From Planctomycetaceae bacterium (GTDB lineage Bacteria; Planctomycetota; Planctomycetia; Planctomycetales; Planctomycetaceae), in NCBI GenBank assembly GCA_017795105.1, contig CP051247.1:1-64000 (forward strand): a stretch of DNA of 64,000 bases, given 5' to 3'. Below, piece after piece: positions 35,724-45,012 of this stretch. Numbering within the stretch: the first letter of the stretch is position 1; each line of letters starts with the position of its first letter. Under the pieces are notes generated by a model. The model was not told the origin of the DNA, did not search any database, and saw only the letters and a program-made list of their open reading frames with translations. A program made the position numbers and the translations under genes.

Positions 35724-36764
35724 CTACGGCAGTTCGAATTCCTTCAACACGGCCAGCTTATGATCCGGCGAGAAAGTCGGATGCCCATTGAAGAACAGTT
35801 CATGCGTTTCCGCAACGTAGCGCGGGCAACTGATGTAGGGTGGGATCAAGTCGTTCTCGAGTTTCTCCGCTTCGGTGAAGGGGGCATCGGTCGACTTGCG
35901 ATGCAGGACCATCGGCTGTGGAGTGGAGGGCGTATTGATCATCGTCAGCAGCGTAAGGCCGTCGTTGCTCAGTGAAGGCCAGCGGAAATATTCACCGCTG
36001 CCGGCGGCGAGTTTCGATTCGAGCAGAGGTTCTGGACGCGACCAGCGGGAGGTCAGCGTCCGCCGACTCGAACTTACGATTCGCGGAGGACGGCTACTGG
36101 TGTCGCGAAAGCAGATGGTCAGGCCATCCGTGCTAAGAAATGGGTACTCGGGGTCCGGAAATCGCACGAACTCGGAAACCGGGCGAGCTCTCCCGAAATC
36201 CTCGTCGAGGCTCTTTCGTTCTGACGAGTGCAGAATGGTCTCTCGTTTGCGGTTCTGATCGAGATAGACAATCTCCAGACCATCGCCAGAGACGGTGGGC
36301 GATCGACCAGGGAACAGCGGGCGGGCGTCCATAAACTCCGATCCAGGATCTTTCCGCGATGCCGTCCAAATCCAGCTGGCCTCCTCGTGAGGCTTCTCGT
36401 AGAAGATCGTCAGGCCGTCCGCTGTGAGACTCGGATATTCTCCTTCCAGCGCAATGGATTCGAAAGCCGGTTCGAGACTGCGGGCAAAGAGCTCGGTGAT
36501 GGTGCGATTCTCATCGAGCGTCAGCCGTGCTTCCATGCCAGATTTGACTTCAGCGAGAGTCGCGGGTCTTCCGTTGATCTCGACTTGGAGCATCGGCGAG
36601 AACCGGAGATCCGACGTCGCCGGGCCGAGAACGCTGTCGTGTGTGAACCGGATCCCGTCTTCGGCGACGAACTCGACAACGCCCTTCATCTCAGATGCCT
36701 GAGCTGAAGCTGCCGCGAGCAGGAACATGAACAACGGAATGACCGCTTGAAGGCGGGATCGCAT
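35724..36764 (-). CDS. Secreted PD40/TolB-like beta-propeller protein
   Basis: 346 residues from ATG 36764, with GGAAGG 7 bases upstream; the frame stays open to 36842. A signal peptide is present (AVIPLFMFLLAAASAQA). The first about 80 mature residues (GVVEFVAEDGIRF, VEINGRPATLAEVKSGMEARL) form a small separate domain. The remainder has WD40-like PD40 repeats (EGEYPSLTADGLTIFYEK, RSPTVSGDGLEIVYLDQ, EYPFLSTDGLTICFRD, FRWPSLSNDGLTLLTM). Likely periplasmic, binding protein or ligand; no activity predicted. Last gene on the minus strand behind the TolC-like gene, 126 bases away. Confidence 0.85.
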   Translation of the reverse strand: MRSRLQAVIPLFMFLLAAASAQASEMKGVVEFVAEDGIRFTHDSVLGPATSDLRFSPMLQVEINGRPATLAEVKSGMEARLTLDENRTITELFARSLEPAFESIALEGEYPSLTADGLTIFYEKPHEEASWIWTASRKDPGSEFMDARPLFPGRSPTVSGDGLEIVYLDQNRKRETILHSSERKSLDEDFGRARPVSEFVRFPDPEYPFLSTDGLTICFRDTSSRPPRIVSSSRRTLTSRWSRPEPLLESKLAAGSGEYFRWPSLSNDGLTLLTMINTPSTPQPMVLHRKSTDAPFTEAEKLENDLIPPYISCPRYVAETHELFFNGHPTFSPDHKLAVLKEFELP

Positions 36765-36890
36765 GTGATGACCTTCCGAAAGCCGAGGAATGAATCTGGA
36801 CGGATGGTCATTCATGGTGGCGGCTCGATCGACGGCCGTCAAACGAACGCGGGAAAGGGGAGAGATGCGACGAGGTTGGCGTCGGGCGGA

Positions 36891-38621
36891 TCAAAGACCG
36901 GTTGCCGCGGAAGCCATGCCGAGGGCCGCTGCGTAACGAGCTTTCGCGACGTGGTACTCACGCAGCGCTTTGACTTCGCTTTCGGCGGCTTCGATTGCGG
37001 ACTGCTCTCGGAGAAAAACGGTGAGGAGATCTGTCTCGCCAAGCTCAAACTTGCGTCGCTCAATGCGGGCCAGTTCCTCAGCCAGTTCCCGGGCCTGCCG
37101 GGCTTTCTCCGTACGAAGATAAGCCGCTTCCAGGCCAGTGTAGACATTGCGAACTTCGGCGGCGATTTTGTCCTGCATTAACGAGGTCTTGAACGCCAGT
37201 TGCGTCAACTTGGCTTCGACCTGCTGAATCTTTCCCTTCGCCTTCCGCCGTTGCAGCGGGACATCGACCAGAACGCCAACCTCGAGTTCGGGATCGGTCT
37301 TTGTGTCGGGCAGGCTGGTCGGATTGCCGAGATCGTTGGATGATACGATGAACGTATCGACGTTCGCCATCAGATCGTTTCGAGCTTCTGCGAGATCGAT
37401 TTCCAGCTTCCGACGGTTCAGGTGAAATGCATAGAGTTCGGGACGTTCCGTCAGCGCAATCTGGATATCGGCTTCGAGCCGAAGAGGATCGACCGGTTCA
37501 GGCTTCGGGAAATCGACGAGGTTGTTCAGGTCGAGGATAATGGGAGTCGTATCGTAGCTGCGAAAGAAGATCGAAAGCTTCACCGCGGCCTGTTCGACCA
37601 GACGTTGCTCATCGAGAAGCGTCGCTTCGCGGAGAGCGATTGTTCGGCGGTTATCCTGGAGAACCGGAGGATCGTATGCTCCGCTTTCCACCAGCCGTTG
37701 AATTCGCCGGTTTCTCTCCACCGCGACATCGAGAGCCGATCGTCCGATCTGATAGATCTGCCCGTAGGCGACCCAGTCCCAGAACGCAACGGAGGCTTCT
37801 TCCACGGCGGAAATTACCTGAGCTCGGATCTCCGGCTCGGCATTCCGGATATCGAATTCAGCTCGCCAGATCTCCGCGCGACGAGAATCGATGGAACGAT
37901 TGCGAGCCAGAGGCTGTTGAAATCCAAGCTTGAACTCGCCGCCGGTGTTTGTTTGACGGTCTCCGTACCAGTCGGGGAAGCTGCCGCGACCAAGGCGATA
38001 ACCGCCATAGATCTCTCCGCCGCCCATCAACGGCTGAATCAAGGCGATGTTCTGGCGGTAAGTCTTGTAGTAACTCAGCACCCGGTTCTCGGTCGAACCT
38101 TTGAGCTTGGTGTCGAACGAGCCCCAGGCTTCGATTGCGTTTCCTTCGGCAAGCATCGTTTCCAGATACGCGCTCTGGACGAGCGGATACGATTCGTGCA
38201 CCGACTGAACGACTGCGTCGAGGCTAACGCCAGGCCTTTGTCCATCATTGAGACGTTCTGGAAACGGAGCCAGTTCCGCGTCGTCTTCGACGGTGTCGGG
38301 GACTGGGATAACCAGCGAGTCCTCTGCGGGAACCTCTAACTGCGGACGGGCACTTCCGCTGCCATCGGAGTCGACCTCCAGTCCCACCGTTTCGATGCCG
38401 GTCGAACGGGCCGAGTCGTCTGACATCTCGTCAGTGGCAATTGCTTCTGCCGGGACGCGTGCGGCCCCTGACAGGGTGGCTTCCGGTCGATCGGTGAACT
38501 TCTGAGGAGCAGAGCGGCACCCTGCCATGGCAGCGACCAGCATCATCGCAATCGAGACTGCGCGACGTTGCTTCAATTCCGTCGCTGATCTGCGGAGCAT
38601 GGTCGTAATCCGAACATCCAT
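36891..38621 (-). CDS. TolC-family outer-membrane channel protein (lipoprotein)
   Basis: 576 residues from ATG 38621; ATG 38600 and GTG 38636 are alternatives. Signal with lipobox VAAMAGC. A disordered acidic linker of about 100 residues follows, longer than in usual TolC. Then come the two TolC repeats with long helices (VVQSVHESYPLVQSAYLETM ... GSFDTKLKG; and ALTERPELYAFHLNRRKLEIDLAEARNDLMANV ... VGVLVDVPLQRRKAKGKI) ending in ELGETDLLTVFLREQSAIEAA, the conserved second-hairpin block. It would form the outer-membrane exit duct for the adaptor and ABC protein encoded just upstream. Gap to the HlyD gene is about 170 bases. Confidence 0.87.
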   Translation of the reverse strand: MDVRITTMLRRSATELKQRRAVSIAMMLVAAMAGCRSAPQKFTDRPEATLSGAARVPAEAIATDEMSDDSARSTGIETVGLEVDSDGSGSARPQLEVPAEDSLVIPVPDTVEDDAELAPFPERLNDGQRPGVSLDAVVQSVHESYPLVQSAYLETMLAEGNAIEAWGSFDTKLKGSTENRVLSYYKTYRQNIALIQPLMGGGEIYGGYRLGRGSFPDWYGDRQTNTGGEFKLGFQQPLARNRSIDSRRAEIWRAEFDIRNAEPEIRAQVISAVEEASVAFWDWVAYGQIYQIGRSALDVAVERNRRIQRLVESGAYDPPVLQDNRRTIALREATLLDEQRLVEQAAVKLSIFFRSYDTTPIILDLNNLVDFPKPEPVDPLRLEADIQIALTERPELYAFHLNRRKLEIDLAEARNDLMANVDTFIVSSNDLGNPTSLPDTKTDPELEVGVLVDVPLQRRKAKGKIQQVEAKLTQLAFKTSLMQDKIAAEVRNVYTGLEAAYLRTEKARQARELAEELARIERRKFELGETDLLTVFLREQSAIEAAESEVKALREYHVAKARYAAALGMASAATGL

Positions 38622-38793
38622 TCTCGGGGAAGACACTTCAGGCGGCAGCGCTCCTTCCTGGAGACTGATCCTATCGGTCTCATCGTCAACGACCGTCGGT
38701 GAGCTTCAGCAGACCCCTGGTCGCCTCTGAACAGGCTGCAAGGAAAACCGCTCTCACCCGCACAGATTGCCATAACCACCAGCGACGCCGAGG

Positions 38794-40236
38794 CTACGGC
38801 TTGGGAAGTTTGGGAACTTTGATGTCCTTGCCGTCTTCGACATCGATCGACGGCGGGAAGCCGTTCATGCGACGCCAGATCTCGTACCACAACGGAACCT
38901 GATCCAGCAGGACCCAGGCGTTGACGCGAACTCCCTGCCGCAGGTAGTGGTCGTCTGGCCATTCGTGGTCAACTTCATCCGGGAGGACGAGCGTACGGAA
39001 CTGCCCCTTGCCGTTGTCAGAAGCATCGACGGACACAACCGTTCCGCCAAAGGTGCCCACGGCAACCGAAGGCCAGCCGGCAAACTGAACAGCGGGCCAT
39101 CCTTCAAACTGCAGTCGAACGTGTCGCCCAGGCGTGACCAGGGGAGCATCGCGTCCCGACAACAGCACTTGGACGGCTCGATCCTTTGTGGCCGGAACGA
39201 TGGTGCAGATTGGGTCGGACTCTTTGAGAATCTTGCCTCCCTGGTTTGGCGTAATCTGAGTCAGAAAACCGTCGAAGGGAGCGGTGATCTCGTTCGGCTG
39301 GCGCGCGACCTGAGTTTCGGCCTTCAAAAGGTTTTCCTGCGCCTTGTTGACCTCCGATTCCGCCTTGGCCAGTTCACTTTCTGCTTTGGCAATCTCGGCC
39401 TGAGACTTCTGAACCGCGGCCAGTGCATAGTCGATGTCGACCTGAGCTTTCTGAGCTTTGGCTTCTCGATCGTTTTTCTTTGCTTCTAACTCGTTGTTTG
39501 CCGACTCGACGTAGTCCCGTGACTTCGCGATCTTGGCTTCCGTTTCCCGGAGTTTGCGTTCGGCTTCCTGGAACTTGAGTTCCGAAACGATTCGCTCTTC
39601 GAAGAGTTGCTTCTGCCGGTCGTAGTCGGCTTTGATCTGAGTGAATGCCGCCTGGTGTTCCGCGAGTTGATTCTCCTCCGCGGAGACTTTGTTTCTGGAT
39701 GAAGCGACATCGGCATCGGCGGAGGCAAGGATGACATCCTTCGCGGCTCGATAAGACCGCAGCTGAGCTTCCTGAGTCGCGACCATCGATTTAACGACCG
39801 AGAGATTTCTCTCGTTCGCATCGCGAATCATCTCAGCGGCTCGAAGCTGAGCTTCAGCCGCGGTTCGCTGGGCTTCCAGTCGGTCGCTGTAGGAGGCATC
39901 GATGTCTTTCACGACCGCGATCAGGTCGCCTTTGTGGACAAAGGCATTCTCGTAGATTCCATCGCCCCAGCTTTCGATCCGCCCCTTAATCGGCGTCTCG
40001 ATCACCTGTTGCCGCTCTCCTGGTGAGTAGGCAATTACGTTTCCGGTGCCGGAAATCGACTGTTGCCACGGAGCGAACGCGACGAGGAAAAACAGAAAGA
40101 TGAGCGTGGCGAGCAGGACCCGTCCGCAGAGTCGGGCAATGCGTGATGATCGAGCCAGACGCAACGACGGCATTAACGATTCGTCGTAAGCGACAGGTGC
40201 CAGAGGCGAGACGCGTTGGCGAGTCATTTCATTCAT
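38794..40236 (-). CDS. HlyD-family periplasmic adaptor protein
   Basis: 480 residues. One membrane segment near residues 35-55 (VLLATLIFLFFLVAFAPW), then a lipoyl-like half (GTGNVIAYSPGERQQVIETPIKGRI, VHKGDLIAVV), a very long coiled coil (about 115-310, with KAQKAQVDIDYALAAVQKSQ and AESELAKAESEVNKAQENLL), the second lipoyl half (ITAPFDGFLTQITPNQGGKI) and a beta-barrel domain. This is the layout of adaptors in type I secretion and related tripartite exporters. The coiled-coil hairpin would reach the TolC-like protein. 62 bases after the ABC-protein gene. Confidence 0.9.
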   Translation of the reverse strand: MNEMTRQRVSPLAPVAYDESLMPSLRLARSSRIARLCGRVLLATLIFLFFLVAFAPWQQSISGTGNVIAYSPGERQQVIETPIKGRIESWGDGIYENAFVHKGDLIAVVKDIDASYSDRLEAQRTAAEAQLRAAEMIRDANERNLSVVKSMVATQEAQLRSYRAAKDVILASADADVASSRNKVSAEENQLAEHQAAFTQIKADYDRQKQLFEERIVSELKFQEAERKLRETEAKIAKSRDYVESANNELEAKKNDREAKAQKAQVDIDYALAAVQKSQAEIAKAESELAKAESEVNKAQENLLKAETQVARQPNEITAPFDGFLTQITPNQGGKILKESDPICTIVPATKDRAVQVLLSGRDAPLVTPGRHVRLQFEGWPAVQFAGWPSVAVGTFGGTVVSVDASDNGKGQFRTLVLPDEVDHEWPDDHYLRQGVRVNAWVLLDQVPLWYEIWRRMNGFPPSIDVEDGKDIKVPKLPKP

Positions 40237-40298
40237 GGCTAATCTCGATCAAGTGACTCGATCAGTGTTCTCTGATTTTAGACGGCTGCAGGAGTCGA

Positions 40299-42404
40299 TC
40301 AATGCGTGGCAATGGGATCCTGCAGAGTCCAGACTGAGTTCAAACAGGCCGCGATGTCGCGGCGACCCGTCGTGACGACGGTGACAAGTTGCCGTTTCGG
40401 GTCGAGGAGGCATTTCATGGCACGCTCAAGATCATCATCCGGCAGATTGTCGAGGGTGCGATTGATCAGCAGGATGTGAGGCCGTCCCACCAGGGCTCGG
40501 GCCAGCATCAGCAACTGGAGTTGATTGCGATTCAGCGGGTGCCCCGTGGAGTTAATTTTTGTGTCATATCCTTCCGTGAGATGAAGGATGTCGTCGGCGA
40601 GTTCAAGTTCCGTCGTGATCTCGCGCACGGCTGCTGGAGAAATCTGAAAGCGATTAAGATCGACATTCTCTTCGATCGTTCCGCTGAAAATTTCGATGCC
40701 ATCAACCAGAGCGACACGTTCCCGCAGCGTATCGAGACGGAAATCATCAGGCGAAAGTCCGTCGATGAGGATGTGTCCGTCAGCCAGGTTGTTGAACCCG
40801 TAGATGGCCTGCAGCAACTCTCCTCCACTCATCTGGTTCTCTTCCAGAATCGCCAGGCTTTCCCCCTGAGCGAGAGTGATCGAGCGAGGACGTTTGCCAA
40901 TCACCACGTTCTCAAGTTGCAATGAGTGCATGTCACCGGGCGGCGAAATCAACCCGGAGGGCTTTTCGGTCTCCAGGTCGAAAAGAACGCCAAGCTTGTC
41001 GACTGAGGCCAGCAGGTCGTAGAAGCTGGCGAGGTGCTTCCCGAGCTTCGCGAACCCACCGACAATCACCGCAACGATGAGCTCGGCGGCCACGAGCTGT
41101 CCGAGAGTCAGCTCGCCCGAAATGACCAGCCAGCCGCCCAGTCCCAGCAACAACGTGCTGCTCGCGGCCTGCAGGAACAAAGCGAAGATGATCTGTCGCA
41201 TCAGCACCGAAAAGTGTTCGCGGCGAGCCGAGAGATACGCCGAAATGATCGAGTTCGCGCGATCCAGAGCCAGTTCACGGCCGGCTGAGGTGTGGAATGC
41301 GACCGGGCAACGGGCCAGTTCCTCGAACCAGGCGGCTGCGGCGTACTTCTTCTTCGACTCATCGATCGCCGATTTCACCCCGCCGCGTCCGAGTACGAAA
41401 ATGATAAAGGTGATCGATGCCAGCAGAACAACGTCGAAACCAAGCAGAAACGGGTGATAGAAGGCCAGGACGACCATCCCGATGAACGTACTCAGCAGCA
41501 GACCAACGCCGTCGAGGAGGAGCGATGTGGTTACCTTCTGAGTGAGCGCGATATCGAGAAACCGATTCACGGTTTCGGGCAGGTCACGTCCCTTCAAAGG
41601 ATTCTGGCTGGTTCGCGGAAGTCGATAGGCCAGGTCAGCCGCGACGCGGGCGAAGAGACGCCGTTCGATGATTTCGACCACATAAGTCTGCAGACCAATC
41701 ACGGCTGCCGAGAATGTCAGGAACGACATCAGCAGAATCGCGAGTACGATCACCGGCTGCAGAAAACGGCCGAATGCCACGGTGTTGACCAGCGATTCGA
41801 CCGCAATTGGAGTCGCCAGCGTCAACAGGCCAACGACGAATGCGAATACGACCACCAGCCAGATATCGGAAGATTCGGGTCGCAGGAGTTGCCAGACTCG
41901 CTGTAGCGGTTTGAGTTTGCTCGGCCCGCTCGCCTCGACCAGATGCTTCTGATCAGGATCGATGACGACACAACGAATTGTCCCGGTTCCGCCGCCACTC
42001 TTGAGCAGCGACCGAACATCTTTGAGGCGGACGTTTCGCCGATGCCCGTCCTGCCGGAGGGAGATCGAGCGCTGGGAGCGGCCATCGATGACGACCGGAT
42101 GAATGCCTTCATCATCATGGTCCGGAGCGCAGAGGAGGATTGCTCCTTCGCGAGCCAGCTCGATTGCTTCGGCCACGGTACTGTCGACGGCCTGGGCGCG
42201 CACGCCGACACTGTCGAGCGTTTCCGAGGTCCACCGCCACCATAGTTCCCGGGCATCTCCGGGCCAGAAGTTCGTCGCCGAATGAAACGCACGTCGCAGT
42301 TCCACCCGGCTGATTTCCGGCATGTGAACAACGAACTGCTCAACGGCCTTCAAGACCTCTTCTTCGGCCCCGGGGCGACTTTCGACTGGATCCATGACTG
42401 ACAT
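40299..42404 (-). CDS. ABC-exporter-like protein with degenerate ATPase domain
   Basis: 701 residues from ATG 42404 (AAGG 6 bases upstream). The order is that of type I secretion ABC proteins: an N-terminal about 150-residue domain in the place of a C39-like domain (no catalytic Cys seen), an exporter-type six-helix membrane domain (about 155-430), and a nucleotide-binding-domain fold (about 470-695). The ATP site is lost: Walker A reads ILEENQMSGGELL (Gly where Lys should be, about residue 527), the signature reads L624NRNQ instead of LSGGQ, Walker B reads ILLIN648R649 instead of LLLDE, and the H-loop His is replaced (TTG680RRD). The surrounding fold pattern (GTIEENVDLNR, LMLARALVGRPHILL) is kept and the frame is intact. 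Probably a non-hydrolysing or differently powered partner of the adjacent adaptor and channel. Confidence 0.85.
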   Translation of the reverse strand: MSVMDPVESRPGAEEEVLKAVEQFVVHMPEISRVELRRAFHSATNFWPGDARELWWRWTSETLDSVGVRAQAVDSTVAEAIELAREGAILLCAPDHDDEGIHPVVIDGRSQRSISLRQDGHRRNVRLKDVRSLLKSGGGTGTIRCVVIDPDQKHLVEASGPSKLKPLQRVWQLLRPESSDIWLVVVFAFVVGLLTLATPIAVESLVNTVAFGRFLQPVIVLAILLMSFLTFSAAVIGLQTYVVEIIERRLFARVAADLAYRLPRTSQNPLKGRDLPETVNRFLDIALTQKVTTSLLLDGVGLLLSTFIGMVVLAFYHPFLLGFDVVLLASITFIIFVLGRGGVKSAIDESKKKYAAAAWFEELARCPVAFHTSAGRELALDRANSIISAYLSARREHFSVLMRQIIFALFLQAASSTLLLGLGGWLVISGELTLGQLVAAELIVAVIVGGFAKLGKHLASFYDLLASVDKLGVLFDLETEKPSGLISPPGDMHSLQLENVVIGKRPRSITLAQGESLAILEENQMSGGELLQAIYGFNNLADGHILIDGLSPDDFRLDTLRERVALVDGIEIFSGTIEENVDLNRFQISPAAVREITTELELADDILHLTEGYDTKINSTGHPLNRNQLQLLMLARALVGRPHILLINRTLDNLPDDDLERAMKCLLDPKRQLVTVVTTGRRDIAACLNSVWTLQDPIATH

Positions 42405-42475
42405 TCTGAACCTTTTATTCTGCCTGCTCTCACATTGGAGCGTAAACGCTATCGTCATGATAGAACTTTGGAAGG

Positions 42476-44965
42476 TCAGATCGAGTCCCACCGACCTTGT
42501 CCGGTGTACTGATAGAATGAATTGTGCTCCAATGCAGTCACATCCAACCAGTTCCCATCAAGGAGTTCCGCGACAGCTGGATCCTCATCGAGGACTGCCT
42601 GAATTCGATTTCGGGATGCCGCAATGACCACCTGCAGCCTCAATGGGAGATGCTGCAGCTTTTCTCCATTGTGCAGAGATTGCCAGGGGAGTCCCGTCCT
42701 CAGATCGCCTCCGTTTCCGGAAAGAATCCCGAATCGCCCGACGACATTATGAAGTGTCTTCGTGCCACTCCCGAAGTATTGATGATCGACCGTAGAGGCG
42801 TAGTACTGCATGTTGATCCAGTGTGCAACGATCATCGGAGCCGTCATGATGGATTTTAGGATTGACCCATCAACGTCGCTCGATGAGTTGTAGCTATGCA
42901 GAAATACACGTCCATCCAGGGCCACCCCTTTTGTCAGCGACCGGGGGCCGATGACGAACGCCGCATTTGCAGCCAGTCCCCACTCCGGACGGACTTCCGA
43001 CCAGTCACGGGCCTTCTTCATGAGATCCGAAACGCTATCGCAATCTACGGAAGGCATGCGTTCGGACTGCGAGATTCGAGTGGCAGCCTTCAGGGCCCCC
43101 TGTAACTCTTCAACATCCTTCCGATGCGATCCTGGGACGAGTCGCAAGTCCTGCAACTCGATCTGGTCGGTTGTCGTGTTGTGAACGGCGGCAAGAAAGT
43201 GAGTCTCCTCGGGGATCTCGATGCCGCGCTCCCGAAGAGCTTCCCGAACGCCCATCTGATTCAGGAGCAGTGCCGCCAGCCGAGCGTTCGGCTCCCCGGA
43301 ATGTCCACCGCAGGCTCCGCAGTCGAGGCTGGCAGCCAGAGGATTGTTTTCGGTTCGACTGGTGTGTCCACAGAAAACAATGAGTCGAGAGAACTTCTCG
43401 GTCATTCCTATGTTTCGCAGCATTCCTTCGACTAAATCCGCCTGTTGCGGGATCGCATACCCCTGGCTTTTCAGCCCCCGAAGCGTGGGCCCGAAAATTC
43501 CGGGGTCGTCTCCATCGACGCCGTCCTGAGCCGACAGAGACCATCCCGACAGGCCACCGGCGGAGTGCTTAGCCAGTCGCACGCCAAACCAGAGGCCGCA
43601 GCTCTCGACAAAGGAGAAGCAACCGGTGGCCGACCCCTGTAGGCCTTTCCACAACTTCCGCCACGAACGGGTTCGCTTTCGTGTGAGGATAGACTGGTCT
43701 TCCTCGTCCTGGTCCAAAGGATGGAGCCCCTCCTGAATCCGCATCTGTGGCTTCAGCAGCACGGGGACGTGAGATTGCCCGCAGGAGTGCCCGAGAGGGA
43801 CATACTCAATTGGCATCCCAAAGAACCCGGCGAAGCCAATAGTCTCGATCCCCTCGGAGACCGTTTCCAACGCCCGTCGCATCCGTTCCGAGCGAACGTC
43901 GATGCAAAAGGCCATCTGAACATTGACCGTTGAACGTGATTCTTTAACAGGAATGGACTTCTGAATTTGACCGAGGAGCCGGTCGCGAAATGCAATTTCC
44001 GTGGCACGGAGCAGCAGAGTCCGCAGTCGGGTATCGCGATCACTCGCTTCCGGATCTGGGAACGAGTTCCATTGAATACAGAGCGGGACGGATTCCGCGA
44101 GCGCGGTGTCGTATGCCAGCCGAATGGCGAGCAGTGAGAGAAAGTGGTCTTCGCGATTATCGCTATCTTTCCATTCTGTCTGATACTTCGCCCAGGAAGA
44201 CCATCCGGGGATGGAGTAGACCTGACAGAGCAGAAACGTCTCCCAGCGTTGTTCGGGAACACCGAGCTTCTTAAGGCATCCCAAAATGGTCACGGCTGGA
44301 GTGTGGGGAAGCTCGGAAATGAATTGCCGCAGCCCCGTGATGCCAAGAATTTCCAGGGTGCGGTCATGCACCGCCGTCTGACGCCAGGCCTGAAAGACGG
44401 GAAGATGCTTTGCCGCGGTTCCCCAGATCGCCTGGCCGTCGTCGTAATAAGCGGCACAAAACTTTCCGACCTCGTCGCGAATCGACTCAGTCCAGTCAAA
44501 CTTTCCGTACTGGCTGACGAGCTCAGCGACTGTTCGCATTCGGAGTGTTGGCTCCTGCTCCATCGCAGAGTCCCAATCGACTCCCTTGAGAAGCACGATC
44601 ACCTCGCCCGTGCTCAAGCCGCGTTGCCGCCCCGCACGAGGTTGTTCGGCCACCGCTTTCTCGATGGCCTCCACCGTCAGTTCTCCGGTCGAGTAGAGCT
44701 TGGCGTAGTGCGAGATCGGCATCAGCATATCAATCTCGGAGAACTTCCGTAAAAAAGCCCGCGTTTCGAGGAATGAGCGCCCGGTCAATCCCGCGAACGG
44801 GTTCACGGCGACATAATCCTGGAGCGGCCAGACCGGGCCAATCGCTGCTGCGACTCGATCAATCAGCTGTTCAAACTCCCTGACATCCTTCCCGTGCCTG
44901 GGTGCGGCCGGGAGAACTGCGGGAGAGAACTGTTCATTTTCAGACAGCGGGGCAGAGGTAATCAT
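42476..44965 (-). CDS. dabA: Inorganic carbon transporter subunit DabA (DUF2309)
   Basis: 829 residues, normal for DabA. Zn-site residues are present: C354 and D356 in MAFC354ID356VRSER, H534 in FCGH534TSRTENN, and C549 in SLDC549GACGG; the 15-residue His-Cys spacing and the CxD pattern match the beta-carbonic-anhydrase-like site of characterised DabA. With DabB it forms a membrane-bound complex that takes up CO2/bicarbonate using the cation gradient. It begins 47 bases after dabB on the same strand. In a heterotroph this would supply bicarbonate for anaplerotic and biosynthetic carboxylations. The ABC-protein gene follows 71 bases downstream with no strong terminator in between. Confidence 0.93.
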   Translation of the reverse strand: MITSAPLSENEQFSPAVLPAAPRHGKDVREFEQLIDRVAAAIGPVWPLQDYVAVNPFAGLTGRSFLETRAFLRKFSEIDMLMPISHYAKLYSTGELTVEAIEKAVAEQPRAGRQRGLSTGEVIVLLKGVDWDSAMEQEPTLRMRTVAELVSQYGKFDWTESIRDEVGKFCAAYYDDGQAIWGTAAKHLPVFQAWRQTAVHDRTLEILGITGLRQFISELPHTPAVTILGCLKKLGVPEQRWETFLLCQVYSIPGWSSWAKYQTEWKDSDNREDHFLSLLAIRLAYDTALAESVPLCIQWNSFPDPEASDRDTRLRTLLLRATEIAFRDRLLGQIQKSIPVKESRSTVNVQMAFCIDVRSERMRRALETVSEGIETIGFAGFFGMPIEYVPLGHSCGQSHVPVLLKPQMRIQEGLHPLDQDEEDQSILTRKRTRSWRKLWKGLQGSATGCFSFVESCGLWFGVRLAKHSAGGLSGWSLSAQDGVDGDDPGIFGPTLRGLKSQGYAIPQQADLVEGMLRNIGMTEKFSRLIVFCGHTSRTENNPLAASLDCGACGGHSGEPNARLAALLLNQMGVREALRERGIEIPEETHFLAAVHNTTTDQIELQDLRLVPGSHRKDVEELQGALKAATRISQSERMPSVDCDSVSDLMKKARDWSEVRPEWGLAANAAFVIGPRSLTKGVALDGRVFLHSYNSSSDVDGSILKSIMTAPMIVAHWINMQYYASTVDHQYFGSGTKTLHNVVGRFGILSGNGGDLRTGLPWQSLHNGEKLQHLPLRLQVVIAASRNRIQAVLDEDPAVAELLDGNWLDVTALEHNSFYQYTGQGRWDSI

Positions 44966-45012
44966 GGCTCGATGTTCCTGTTAGGAATGATTGATGAATG
45001 AGGGCGACAGAT

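Noticed and set aside
40800..40860. Frameshift as the cause of the missing Walker A in the ABC protein
   Set aside because: Flanking residues on both sides (QGESLAI before, LQAIYGFNNLADGHILIDG after) align in the same frame with normal NBD features, so the loss is by substitution and not by a shift.
42404..42476. Small inverted repeats between dabA and the ABC gene as a terminator
   Set aside because: AGCG-TAAA-CGCT and CTATC-GTCAT-GATAG are only 4-5 bp and lack a T-tract, so they were not called as a terminator.
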